DNA of 64,000 nt from Flavobacterium psychrophilum. Its GTDB lineage: Bacteria; Bacteroidota; Bacteroidia; Flavobacteriales; Flavobacteriaceae. The notes beneath the pieces are model-generated. The model was not told the origin of the DNA. It saw nothing but the letters and a program-made list of their open reading frames with translations, and ran no database searches. Made by a program: the position numbers and the translations under genes. The stretch covers positions 124,001 through 188,000 of the forward strand of contig CAMAWT010000002.1 in NCBI GenBank assembly GCA_945862065.1. The letters run 5' to 3'. This document shows, in pieces, positions 1 to 8,279 of this stretch; the first letter of the stretch is position 1, and each line of letters begins with the position of its first letter.

Positions 1-2
1 TG

Positions 3-1259
3 ATGGATGTAATGAATAAAATAGGTGAACGCCATGATTTTAAAGTGCTTTTTCACGAAAAACCTTTCAAAGGAGTCAACGGTTCTGGAAAACACAACAA
101 TTGGTCTTTGGCTACTGACACCGGTGTGAATTTGTTAAGTCCAGGCAAAACTCCTATGAGTAATTTACAGTTTTTGACCTTTTTTATCAATACTATAAAA
201 TCGGTAAATGATTACGAAGAATTACTACGAGCATCCATTGCAACTGCAACCAACGACCATCGTTTGGGAGCTAATGAAGCGCCACCAGCGATCATTTCAG
301 TATTTATTGGACAACAATTATCGAAAGTTTTAGCAGAATTAGAAGGGGTTTCAACAGGTAAATTATCTCCAGAAGAGAAAACCGATTTAAAACTGAATGT
401 GGTAGGTAAAATTCCCGACGTAATGTTGGATAATACCGATAGAAATAGAACTTCTCCTTTTGCTTTCACAGGAAATAAATTCGAGTTTCGAGCTGTTGGT
501 TCGTCGGCAAATTGCGCAAATGCAATGACAACTTTGAACTCAATTGTGGCAAAACAACTGAAAGAGTTCAAAAAAGAAGTCGACCATTTAATTGATACCA
601 AAGATTTAAAGAAAGACGAAGCCATTTTTAATGTGTTGAGAGAATATATTAAGGTAACCAAAAACATCCTTTTTGAAGGAGATGGTTACAGTGAGGCTTG
701 GGAAAAAGAAGCCAAAAAACGCGGATTGAGTAATCACAAAACCACGCCAACAGCATTAAAAGCTAAAGTTTCTCAAAAAGCATTAGATTTATTTAACGAT
801 TTAAATGTAATGAACCATGTGGAAGTGGAAGCTCGTTACGAAATTGAATTGGAAGAATATACCAAGAAAATCCAAATTGAAGGTCGAGTTTTAGGGGATA
901 TTGCCAGTAATCATGTAATTCCGACTGCCATTCGATACCAAAATACGTTGATTGAAAACGTACGCGGATTGAAAGAAATATTTGGCACCGAATTTCAAAG
1001 TCTTGCCAAAGAACAAATTGTTTTAATCAAAGAAATTTCTTTGCATATTGAAGGAATTATTACCAACGTGGATGAAATGACGGCTGCAAGAAAAAAAGCA
1101 AACGCACTAACCGATGGTCAAAAAATGGCAGAATCATATTGTGATAAAGTGAAGCCTTATTTTGAAATCATTCGGGAACATTGTGATAAACTAGAGTTAT
1201 TGGTTGACGACGAAATTTGGACGCTCACCAAATACCGCGAACTACTTTTCACTCGATAA
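3..1259 (+). CDS. glnN: Type III glutamine synthetase, C-terminal part
   Basis: C-terminal 418 codons of a GSIII glutamine synthetase, which makes glutamine from glutamate, ammonia and ATP in the cytoplasm. The segment NGSGKHNNWSL near the start of the visible part is the GSIII form of the substrate-binding loop, and the helical C-terminal tail (TLNSIVAKQLKEFK and beyond) is specific to type III. GSIII is normally about 730 residues, so some 300 residues lie upstream of the window and the first visible Met is internal, not the true start. The gene ends in a hairpin terminator. GSIII is the usual glutamine synthetase of Bacteroidota. Family assignment is firm; only the 5' end is missing. Confidence 0.95.
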   Translation: MDVMNKIGERHDFKVLFHEKPFKGVNGSGKHNNWSLATDTGVNLLSPGKTPMSNLQFLTFFINTIKSVNDYEELLRASIATATNDHRLGANEAPPAIISVFIGQQLSKVLAELEGVSTGKLSPEEKTDLKLNVVGKIPDVMLDNTDRNRTSPFAFTGNKFEFRAVGSSANCANAMTTLNSIVAKQLKEFKKEVDHLIDTKDLKKDEAIFNVLREYIKVTKNILFEGDGYSEAWEKEAKKRGLSNHKTTPTALKAKVSQKALDLFNDLNVMNHVEVEARYEIELEEYTKKIQIEGRVLGDIASNHVIPTAIRYQNTLIENVRGLKEIFGTEFQSLAKEQIVLIKEISLHIEGIITNVDEMTAARKKANALTDGQKMAESYCDKVKPYFEIIREHCDKLELLVDDEIWTLTKYRELLFTR

Positions 1260-1261
1260 AC

Positions 1262-1292
1262 AGCAAAGCCATTGAATTTTCAGTGGCTTTGT
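1262..1292 (+). terminator. Hairpin terminator after glnN
   Basis: CAAAGCCA and TGGCTTTG form an inverted repeat around a short loop just after the glutamine synthetase stop codon, followed by a short T-rich stretch. Confidence 0.65.
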
Positions 1293-1299
1293 TATTTGG

Positions 1300-1428
1300 G
1301 CATGCCGGCAATTGCCACTTAGACACCGCATAGAGGCAATTGCCGTCGGGCTTTCGGCTATATCTTTTGCTCCGCTGCGCTGCACAAAAGGATACCGCCT
1401 CTATCCCTCATGCAAACCCCGTTCCAAT
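1300..1428. repeat. Palindromic intergenic element P1
   Basis: GC-richer island in an AT-rich gap. It has two copies of the palindrome GGCAATTGCC, and facing segments TATATCTTTTGC and GCACAAAAGGATA form a stem inside an outer GAGGC/GCCTC pairing. It shares the phrase CTTTCGGCTATA-like with P3 (near 25.04 kb). No ORF. The remainder of the gap up to the OmpA-like gene is plain AT-rich DNA. Confidence 0.55.
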
Positions 1429-1527
1429 TTACAAATTGTAATTTAATGTAATAAAAAACTAAAATACGCACCATTCCAATAAAAAACATTTATTTTCGTT
1501 ACATATTATGACATTAGATTTATAAAA

Positions 1528-2409
1528 ATGTGTAAAAAAATTAGTTGCCTTTTACTTTTACTTTTTCAACTGTCAATGGCACAACAAAAAATGGTAGTGT
1601 ATTTTGATAGTAATAAACACGAACTCAATCAGACCGAAACAGAGAAACTCAATCAATGGCTAACACTCAATAAAGAATCAAAAATTGTTGCCATAAATGG
1701 TTACACTGATGAAGATGGAAGCAATACCTTTAACGACTCATTAGCAAAAAGAAGGGTGCAATTTGTGTTTCATTTTATTCAAAATAAAATAAAAATCCGA
1801 GATGATTTTAAAACCCGTAGTTTTGGCGAAGATTTTAAACAAGCCATCAACAAAGCCGAAAACAGAAAAGTAACTCTTTATTATTTAGAACAAAAAGACC
1901 TTGCACAAGAGAATGAAATTCTCGGAATCAAAAAAGAAATCACCGAAACCCCAAAACCTGAAATCAATTTTCCAGACACACTCGTTTTTGAAAACCCCAA
2001 CGGAACAAAATCTGAATTTAAATTGGATGTAAACTTTATGAAATCGGTGAGTAAGGCAATTCCTGGTGAGAAATTAAAATTAGAAAACCTCAATTTCATG
2101 ATCAACACCTTCATTGTTGTCAATGAATCCAGAGGTAAATTGTATGAATTATTATTGGTTTTACAAAAAAATCCAAAATTGAAAATCGAAATTCAAGGTA
2201 ACATTTGCTGCATGCCAAACGACCGATTGAATTTGTCTATGCAACGAGCCAAAGCGGTTTACAGTTTTTTGATTGCAAATGAAATTGATAAAAATAGACT
2301 TTCTTACAAAGGTTTTGGAAGTACCCGACCAATATATGCATTACCTGAAAAGACAGAGGAAGAACGAGCTGCAAACAGAAGGGTTGAAGTTTTGATATTG
2401 GCAAATTAG
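1528..2409 (+). CDS. OmpA-family protein with two OmpA/MotB-like domains
   Basis: 293-residue exported protein. Residues 1-18 are a signal peptide (Lys-rich start, Leu core, cleavage after SMA). Residues about 22-120 (VYFDSNKHELNQTE, then INGYTDEDGS) form a first OmpA-like domain. Residues about 195-293 form a second, ending in the peptidoglycan-binding signature (GFGSTRP, then ANRRVEVLI). It probably holds the outer membrane to the cell wall. Single gene; the next gene is on the other strand. Two OmpA domains without a visible beta-barrel is less common than one. Specific role unknown. Confidence 0.85.
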   Translation: MCKKISCLLLLLFQLSMAQQKMVVYFDSNKHELNQTETEKLNQWLTLNKESKIVAINGYTDEDGSNTFNDSLAKRRVQFVFHFIQNKIKIRDDFKTRSFGEDFKQAINKAENRKVTLYYLEQKDLAQENEILGIKKEITETPKPEINFPDTLVFENPNGTKSEFKLDVNFMKSVSKAIPGEKLKLENLNFMINTFIVVNESRGKLYELLLVLQKNPKLKIEIQGNICCMPNDRLNLSMQRAKAVYSFLIANEIDKNRLSYKGFGSTRPIYALPEKTEEERAANRRVEVLILAN

Positions 2410-2501
2410 ATAATTATTTAATTTGATAATTAGCGAATTTGAAAATTTATTTTTGAAATTATTTTTTTTGAAATTCATATTGAAATCCACCGTAATCATT
2501 T

Positions 2502-2634
2502 AAAAGCCCAAATGCTGGAGACTTAGCCCCGATTGAAGTGGAAATCCTTTTTGTTTTTTTTCAAAAACAAAAAGATTGAAACGGAAAGCGGGAACATGGT
2601 TTATTGAAAATGCCCGAGCCATTTGCTTCTAATT
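2502..2634 (+). repeat. Interspersed palindromic element R1
   Basis: About 130-bp element containing AGCCCCGATTGAAGTGGAAA, a stem of CTTTTTG against CAAAAAG, then GGAAAGCGGGA, and ending GCTTCTAATT. R6 near 53.8 kb is the same subtype; R2-R5 are a related subtype. Lies in the gap between convergent genes. Confidence 0.8.
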
Positions 2635-2661
2635 ATTTTTCAAACCTTTGCTTTATAAAAA

Positions 2662-2693
2662 AACCTCAACTGAATTTCAATTGAGGTTGGTTT
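2662..2693. terminator. Bidirectional hairpin terminator
   Basis: AACCTCAAcTGAA and TTCAaTTGAGGTT form a stem, with A-rich DNA on the left and a T-run on the right. It sits directly beyond the 3' end of the leftward gene and serves the convergent pair. Confidence 0.75.
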
Positions 2694-2694
2694 T

Positions 2695-4161
2695 TTATGC
2701 TTCTGTCAAGACTTTGTTGGGGTCGTATCCGAAAAGTCGGTGCGCTTTTATGAGTTCTGCAATACCTTCGGGCAACATGGTTTCCCAACCTGGTTTGCCT
2801 TGGGTAATCATTTTCAATACTTCTCGAGAAAATATTTCAAGGTTTTTCTTATCATAATTTACCACATCGATTACTTTTCCGTTGAACTTAAAGAATTTAT
2901 ACAATTCTTTCATTCGAGGGTGCACTTTCAAGTTTTCTGAATCTATAACTTCATTAAATTCGTCGAGCATTGGATATAAATATACTTTTAAATCTCTGTA
3001 AAATAATTTTCCGAAGGCTTCCAAAATGCCTCCACTCAAATGACGGTAGTATTTTTCGTCAAATATATCGACCAAATTGTTAACGCCCATTACCAATCCC
3101 ATGCGTGCTTTTGTGTAAGCAGAGAAATATTCTACCACTTTATAATACTCTTGAAAGTTGGAAATCATTACTGTTTGCCCAAGCGAACACAGCAGCTCTG
3201 CCCTATCCATAAAGTCTCTTTCGTCAATTTCACCATCTGATCGAAGGTTGGAAAGGGTGATTTCAAAAACAACAAAGGTATTGTCTTTTTCAACTTTATT
3301 TTCTTCAAGAAACATTTTAAGTGATCTCTCGTACATGTCCATGTTTACGGTAGTTACGGGTCTGAAACTACCTCGCAATGCCAAAATATTTTTTTTGTAA
3401 AGCACCGCTGCTGGCAAAATATTTATGCCTTCTGGCGAAAACATTACGGCATCGGTCATGCCATTTTTTACCAATTGAAGACTCATCAAACGGTTGTCAA
3501 CATTTGCAAATCGGGGTCCAGAAAAGTTGATGGTATCGATTTCTAACTGATCTTTATCTAAATGGTCATACAAATATCGGAGTAATTTTTTTGGATCGTT
3601 GTATTTATAAAAAGCACCATAAATAAGGTTTACACCTAAAATACCAAGTGTTTCTTGTTGCAAACGAGCATCGGTTTCTTTAAAACGAATGTGGATAATG
3701 ATTTCGTTGTAATCTTCCTCGGGGTCGATTTGGTATTTGATGCCTACCCAACCATGTCCTTTAAATTGTTTGGCAAAATCAATAGTTGCAACGGTATTTG
3801 CATAACTAAAAAATATTTTATTGGGATGTTTGGAGCGATCAAGTCTGCTTTCTATGAGCTCAACTTCGTGCGACAACATTTTTTTTAAACGACTTTCTGT
3901 TACGTAACGTCCGTCAGATTCTACCCCATAAATGGCATCTGAAAAGTCTTTATCATAGGCCGACATGGCCTTTGCAATGGTTCCTGATGATCCGCCAGAT
4001 CTAAAAAAGTGACGAACAGTTTCTTGTCCGGCACCAATTTCGGCAAAAGTTCCATAAATATTTTCATTCAAATTGATTCGCAAAGCCTTGTCCTTAATAG
4101 ACGGAATTTGCTGTATTTCTTTATCACCTTTTAATTGAATGTCTAAACCTGATTTTCCCAT
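2695..4161 (-). CDS. Conserved Bacteroidota protein of unknown function (488 aa)
   Basis: Cytoplasmic-looking protein with no signal peptide or membrane segment, starting MGKSGLDIQLKG. I recognise it as a widely conserved single-copy protein of Flavobacteriia; automated names for it vary and I do not trust them (nicotinate-nucleotide adenylyltransferase is one, but no HxGH nucleotidyltransferase motif is visible). Visible features are a Gly/Ser-rich turn (FFRSGGSSGTIAKAMSAYDKDF, residues about 52-73) and an otherwise mixed alpha/beta composition. The start is supported by a TAACTTTG box 17 bp upstream on the minus strand. It shares its upstream region with a divergent MBL hydrolase. Confidence 0.8.
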   Translation of the reverse strand: MGKSGLDIQLKGDKEIQQIPSIKDKALRINLNENIYGTFAEIGAGQETVRHFFRSGGSSGTIAKAMSAYDKDFSDAIYGVESDGRYVTESRLKKMLSHEVELIESRLDRSKHPNKIFFSYANTVATIDFAKQFKGHGWVGIKYQIDPEEDYNEIIIHIRFKETDARLQQETLGILGVNLIYGAFYKYNDPKKLLRYLYDHLDKDQLEIDTINFSGPRFANVDNRLMSLQLVKNGMTDAVMFSPEGINILPAAVLYKKNILALRGSFRPVTTVNMDMYERSLKMFLEENKVEKDNTFVVFEITLSNLRSDGEIDERDFMDRAELLCSLGQTVMISNFQEYYKVVEYFSAYTKARMGLVMGVNNLVDIFDEKYYRHLSGGILEAFGKLFYRDLKVYLYPMLDEFNEVIDSENLKVHPRMKELYKFFKFNGKVIDVVNYDKKNLEIFSREVLKMITQGKPGWETMLPEGIAELIKAHRLFGYDPNKVLTEA

Positions 4162-4177
4162 AATGTAAAATAATATA

Positions 4178-4185
4178 CAAAGTTA
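4178..4185 (-). promoter_or_regulatory. -7 promoter box of the leftward 488-aa gene
   Basis: Minus-strand TAACTTTG matches the Bacteroidota -7 consensus TAnnTTTG and lies 17 bp before the start codon. No clear -33 TTG. Confidence 0.4.
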
Positions 4186-4220
4186 ATAAAATAGGTAGGC
4201 TAATAAAAGATATTTAATGC

Positions 4221-4228
4221 TATTTTTG
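4221..4228 (+). promoter_or_regulatory. -7 promoter box of the MBL hydrolase operon
   Basis: TATTTTTG fits TAnnTTTG and lies about 50 bp before the start codon of the MBL-fold gene. Confidence 0.5.
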
Positions 4229-4279
4229 TGTTAACAAGAATAAGATCCAAGTTTAATTTAAAGTTAATACAAGAAAAAA

Positions 4280-5044
4280 ATGAATGTTTATTTTTTAGGT
4301 ACGGGCACATCGCAAGGAATTCCAGTTATTGGAAGCGAACACCCTGTTTGTAAAAGTACGAACCCAAAAGACAAACGTTTGCGTGTTTCTGTTTGGATTT
4401 ATGATGAAAACTTCTCTGTTGTTATAGATTGCAGCCCCGATTTTAGGCAACAAATGCTCAGCAGCAAATGTAACTATATTGATGGTATTTTGTTTACACA
4501 TGAACATTCGGATCATACGGCAGGAATAGACGATATTCGTCCGTTTAATTTTTTACAAGGTGACATGTCTGTTTATGCACATTCGAGGGTTATTTCGAAT
4601 TTAAAGAAACGCTTTGATTATGTTTTTGAAACCGAAAACAGATATCCAGGGGCACCTTCTGTAAATGCTATAGAAATTGAAAACAATAGTCCGTTTAAAA
4701 TAAAAGACAAGACCGTAATTCCGATAAATGCTTATCATGGTTTGCTGCAAGTTTTTGGATTTAGAATCGAAAATTTTGCTTATTTGACAGATGTTAAACA
4801 AATAGATGCGATTGAAATTAAAAAGCTAGAGAACTTAGATGTATTAGTAATCAATGCCTTACGAGAAGAATCACATCATTCACATTTTAATTTGCAAGAA
4901 GCATTAGATTTTGTAACTTTGGTTCAACCTAAAAAAACATATCTCACACATATAAGTCATCATTTAGGGCTACATGATGAAGTAGAAAAAAAATTGCCCC
5001 AAAATGTTTTTATTGCCTTCGATAATTTAGAAATCAACCTTTAA
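4280..5044 (+). CDS. MBL-fold metallo-hydrolase (PhnP-like)
   Basis: 254-residue metallo-beta-lactamase-fold hydrolase. The N-terminal GTGTSQGIPVIG is the usual first strand and loop of the PhnP/RNase Z branch. HEHSDH at residues 74-79 is the dinuclear metal motif, and C-terminal histidines (LTHISHHLGLH, about 222-232) complete the site. Enzymes of this branch cleave phosphodiester bonds; the substrate here is unknown. First gene of a tight rightward set: the next start codon follows the stop by 1 bp. Confidence 0.85.
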   Translation: MNVYFLGTGTSQGIPVIGSEHPVCKSTNPKDKRLRVSVWIYDENFSVVIDCSPDFRQQMLSSKCNYIDGILFTHEHSDHTAGIDDIRPFNFLQGDMSVYAHSRVISNLKKRFDYVFETENRYPGAPSVNAIEIENNSPFKIKDKTVIPINAYHGLLQVFGFRIENFAYLTDVKQIDAIEIKKLENLDVLVINALREESHHSHFNLQEALDFVTLVQPKKTYLTHISHHLGLHDEVEKKLPQNVFIAFDNLEINL

Positions 5045-5045
5045 T

Positions 5046-5537
5046 ATGAAAAAACAATTCTACCTATATTTATTTATTTTAACTGCTTTATTTTTGGTTT
5101 TCACTTACTCATACTACAGTAAAGCGCTTGAAAATGAGCAAAAAAAATCTGAAAACACAAGTAAAAAATTAAAAGCTGACATTCAAAAATTAAATGATAA
5201 AATGTATGATGCTGATTACTTTTCATTGCTTCAAAATCAGCGATCACAAGAGTATTTTGAAACATTTGATTATAATGAATTGCATACTAAAATTACCAAT
5301 GATTTACTAGCATTTAATGACCTTGAAACAGGAAATCCATATACTGGACAAGATAAAACGGGTAATCAAAAATTCATCATTAATAAAATAAAAATACTAA
5401 ATCACCGTTGGATAATAGCAGATTATAGCAATGGCGAACTTTGGGGAGATGTTTACATTAAATATTTTGTAAATGACAACAAAAGCATTGAATTTAAAGT
5501 TATAGAAACGTTTATTTATCCAAAAGAGCAGTATTAA
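5046..5537 (+). CDS. Membrane-anchored protein of unknown function
   Basis: 163 residues. An N-terminal hydrophobic segment (residues about 5-24) without a clear cleavage site is followed by a Lys/Glu-rich, probably coiled-coil stretch (about 30-55), then a soluble domain with several Tyr, Trp and Asn residues. This looks like a periplasmic domain on a single membrane anchor. The start follows the MBL gene stop by 1 bp, so the two are almost certainly co-transcribed. Not a family I recognise. Confidence 0.75.
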   Translation: MKKQFYLYLFILTALFLVFTYSYYSKALENEQKKSENTSKKLKADIQKLNDKMYDADYFSLLQNQRSQEYFETFDYNELHTKITNDLLAFNDLETGNPYTGQDKTGNQKFIINKIKILNHRWIIADYSNGELWGDVYIKYFVNDNKSIEFKVIETFIYPKEQY

Positions 5538-5561
5538 CTAATTTATTAAATTCCACGAAAA

Positions 5562-6050
5562 ATGAAAAAAATAAGTTTAATTCTTATCCTTACATTATTT
5601 ATATTGTCTTGTGACCAAAAACAAAATAATACGGAATCCAATCTAAAAGAGTCTTCAAAAAAAGTAGCTGACACGACTATGATTGATGCCGATCAAGATG
5701 AAAATGGTTGCCTTGCATCTGCAGGATATACTTGGTCAAAAGTTAATAAAGAGTGTGTGAAAATTTTTACGGGACTTCAATTAAACCCTGCCAAAAATCA
5801 GGCCAATGAAGAAATGGTACTTTGTGCCTATGTCCTTTTTAATGAAAATGGAAATCAAGCGGAAGTATTTTTACCAAATGAACAATCTTTGGTACTTACC
5901 AGAGAATCAGAAGGTAAGCCTTGGATTTACAAAGACTATCAATTAATTGCAAGAAATGGTTATACTTTCAAAAAAGGAACCGAAAATCTCTATATTGGTG
6001 ATGGAGTTATTGGATCTAAAACCACTGGTAGCGACCAAGAAGAAGAGTAA
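5562..6050 (+). CDS. Lipoprotein of unknown function
   Basis: 162 residues with a lipoprotein signal: Lys start, Leu/Ile core and lipobox ending in Cys at about residue 17 (FILSCDQ). A linker of Asn/Lys/Ser follows, then a domain with two Cys (DENGCLASAGYTWSKVNKECV) spaced like a small disulfide-bonded knot. Third gene of the MBL operon; it ends 2 bp short of the convergent esterase gene. Function unknown. Confidence 0.8.
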   Translation: MKKISLILILTLFILSCDQKQNNTESNLKESSKKVADTTMIDADQDENGCLASAGYTWSKVNKECVKIFTGLQLNPAKNQANEEMVLCAYVLFNENGNQAEVFLPNEQSLVLTRESEGKPWIYKDYQLIARNGYTFKKGTENLYIGDGVIGSKTTGSDQEEE

Positions 6051-6052
6051 TA

Positions 6053-6697
6053 CTATATACTTACATCCAACCAGTTTTTAAAATCATGAAAGTTTTGAGG
6101 TGAAATTCCGTGTCCGATTGGATACGAATGAAAATCGATTTTTATGTTATAATCAGGAAGTAATTGTTTCGCTTTTTGACCCCATTCAAATGGAACAACT
6201 TGATCTACCGTTCCATGGGATGCAAAAATAGATAGGTTTGAAAAATCATTTTGTTCAAAATTTTCTTTTGCAATTTCAGGGTTAAAATAACCACTCATTG
6301 CAGCTACTCTTTTAACTTTTTCAGGATAAGATACCCCAACTGCATAACTTAAAATGGCCCCTTGACTAAATCCGACAAGGGTAATATTTTCTTTATCAAT
6401 GGCATAATTTGCTACCAATTCATCGATGAAATTTGCAATAATATCTCTCGATTTTTGAGCTTGTGCAATGTCCGAAAACTTATTTTCATCGGCATCAAAG
6501 TTAATGGCATACCAGGCGTAACTTCCATACATTAAATCATAAGGAGCTCTTGCAGAAATTACAAAATAAGTATCTGGTAATTCGTTTGCAAACGAAAATA
6601 AATCTTCTTCATTACTACCGTATCCGTGCAATAATAATAAAAGCGGGTTTTTGTCCAATTTTGTTTTGGGCTCTCTAACTAAATGATGTAATGTCAT
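6053..6697 (-). CDS. Alpha/beta-hydrolase, carboxylesterase/phospholipase family
   Basis: 214-residue serine hydrolase of the YpfH/carboxylesterase type. HGYGSNEED (residues 24-32) carries the oxyanion-hole loop. GFSQG (109-113) holds nucleophile Ser111, and Asp165 in GTVDQVVP and His196 in GHG complete the triad. No signal peptide, so cytoplasmic. It likely cleaves short-chain esters or lysophospholipids. Last gene of a leftward run with the DUF4870-like, dihydroorotase-like and BatA-like genes. Confidence 0.88.
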   Translation of the reverse strand: MTLHHLVREPKTKLDKNPLLLLLHGYGSNEEDLFSFANELPDTYFVISARAPYDLMYGSYAWYAINFDADENKFSDIAQAQKSRDIIANFIDELVANYAIDKENITLVGFSQGAILSYAVGVSYPEKVKRVAAMSGYFNPEIAKENFEQNDFSNLSIFASHGTVDQVVPFEWGQKAKQLLPDYNIKIDFHSYPIGHGISPQNFHDFKNWLDVSI

Positions 6698-6706
6698 GAA
6701 TGTATA

Positions 6707-7033
6707 TTATAAAAAATGAAACCATTTTTGAAACCATTTACCCACCAATGGCAAGGGAGTAACCTCTCCTTTTGCAGCCGTAAATATGCCATAAATAGTC
6801 AATACTGAAACGAAAATCCACATTGGCGCAGCCACCATAATATTTTCAAAATGACTTATTACAATTCCTAACGAAATAAAGGTTATGGTCAATCCAACTC
6901 CTTGACGGATATGAAAAGAAGCAAATGCATTTTTATTTTCTGCATTTATCGATATAGAAATCAAAACACCAACAATTAAAATATAACTAGTAATAGCAAT
7001 TGATTTTCCTTCGCTTACAACTTGCTTATCCAT
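6707..7033 (-). CDS. DUF4870/Tic20-like small membrane protein
   Basis: 108 residues with about three hydrophobic segments (12-28, 45-62, 68-86). The motif FASFHIRQGVGL between segments one and two is typical of the DUF4870 group (xxxFHxxQ). Its start codon lies inside the end of the dihydroorotase-like gene (8 bp overlap), indicating translational coupling. Function unknown; the family is usually described as Tic20-like. Confidence 0.8.
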   Translation of the reverse strand: MDKQVVSEGKSIAITSYILIVGVLISISINAENKNAFASFHIRQGVGLTITFISLGIVISHFENIMVAAPMWIFVSVLTIYGIFTAAKGEVTPLPLVGKWFQKWFHFL

Positions 7034-8279
7034 TGATTATTAGTTTCTTATTGTTATAAATACCAACTACATTTCCTTTCATTTCAACTCCTAAAAAAGC
7101 ACTGTTTTTAGATTTTGACAAAATAGATTCTTTAGAAAAAATCCAGTTATTATCTTCGGTAAAAAGAGTTAAATTAGCAGTAGCTCCCTCTTTAATTTCT
7201 GGTTCCTGGATTGAAAATATTTTTCGTGCGGCAGTTAATTTTTCTATTATAATCTCGATGGGAAGTGGCGTCATCAAAGCTCCAAAAGCACTTTCTAAAC
7301 CGATGGTTCCGTTTTTTGCTAGATCAAATTCCATTTTTTTATGTTCGATATCCATAGGATTATGATCTGATGTAATACAATCAATCGTGTGATTTAAAAC
7401 ACCCGCAATCAATGCTTGTCTGTCATTTTCATTTCTAAGTGGCGGCGAAACTTTATAACGTGTATCAAAAGTATTCAAACAATCATCTGTTAATACTAAA
7501 TGATGAACCGAAACACTGCAAGTTACTTGCAATCCTTTCAATTTTGCCTCTTTAATTAACTCGACTGATTTTGCAGTTGAAATGGTTGGAATATGCAATT
7601 TACCACCTGTGTATTCTAATAAAAATAAGTTTCGAGCCACCATTAATTCTTCTGCTAGATTCGGAATTCCTTTCAATCCCAATTGTGTTGAAACGATTCC
7701 TTCATTGGCTACACCACTTCCTTTTATTTTTTCATCTTGACAAAAAGAAATGATTAATCCATCAAAATCTTGAACGTATTGCAAACCAATTTTGAATAAA
7801 TTTGCATTGGAAATACACTTGTTATAGTCTCCAAAAGCAATTGCTCCAGCATTTTTTATGTCAAAAAGCTCAGCCAAATCAGATCCTTCACTATTTTTGG
7901 TTAAGGCACCAATCGGATGCAAAGTAGTTGCCGAATTATTTGCTTTCTGTTTAACAAAATAAACTTGCGATTGATTGTCAATTATAGGAAAAGAATTAGG
8001 TTGTAACGCAATTTCTGTAAACCCGCTTTGTGCAGCAACTTGTAAACCGTTTTCAATTGTTTCTCTGTCTTCAAATCCTGGTTCGCCAAGCGAAACACTA
8101 CTGTCAAACCAACCAATTGAAACTTTCAAATTAGGTACTTTAACTTCATAGAAATCTGCTGCTTCTAAATTGGTTCCAATTTTCTCGATAATACCATCGT
8201 TAATTTTTAAATCAACAATTTGATTGTGAAACGGACTTTCAGATGAAATAATATGTGCTTCTTTTATAAGGACTTTCAT
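7026..8279 (-). CDS. Dihydroorotase-like protein lacking the metal ligands (PyrC'-like)
   Basis: 417 residues with the amidohydrolase/dihydroorotase fold across the full length. The catalytic HxH motif is replaced: canonical DxHxHLREPG reads DSSVSLGEPG at residues 59-68, so both His are Ser and the substrate-binding Arg is Gly. The later His of the QHxED-type motif is also lost (ISFCQDE), and the CHVST His is Thr (IPTISTA). The Asp/His of TSDHNP remain. It is therefore very probably inactive. Inactive PyrC' homologues in Pseudomonas serve as structural partners of aspartate transcarbamoylase; a similar role here is inference. Overlaps the BatA-like gene by 4 bp (ATGA type). Confidence 0.85.
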   Translation of the reverse strand: MKVLIKEAHIISSESPFHNQIVDLKINDGIIEKIGTNLEAADFYEVKVPNLKVSIGWFDSSVSLGEPGFEDRETIENGLQVAAQSGFTEIALQPNSFPIIDNQSQVYFVKQKANNSATTLHPIGALTKNSEGSDLAELFDIKNAGAIAFGDYNKCISNANLFKIGLQYVQDFDGLIISFCQDEKIKGSGVANEGIVSTQLGLKGIPNLAEELMVARNLFLLEYTGGKLHIPTISTAKSVELIKEAKLKGLQVTCSVSVHHLVLTDDCLNTFDTRYKVSPPLRNENDRQALIAGVLNHTIDCITSDHNPMDIEHKKMEFDLAKNGTIGLESAFGALMTPLPIEIIIEKLTAARKIFSIQEPEIKEGATANLTLFTEDNNWIFSKESILSKSKNSAFLGVEMKGNVVGIYNNKKLIING

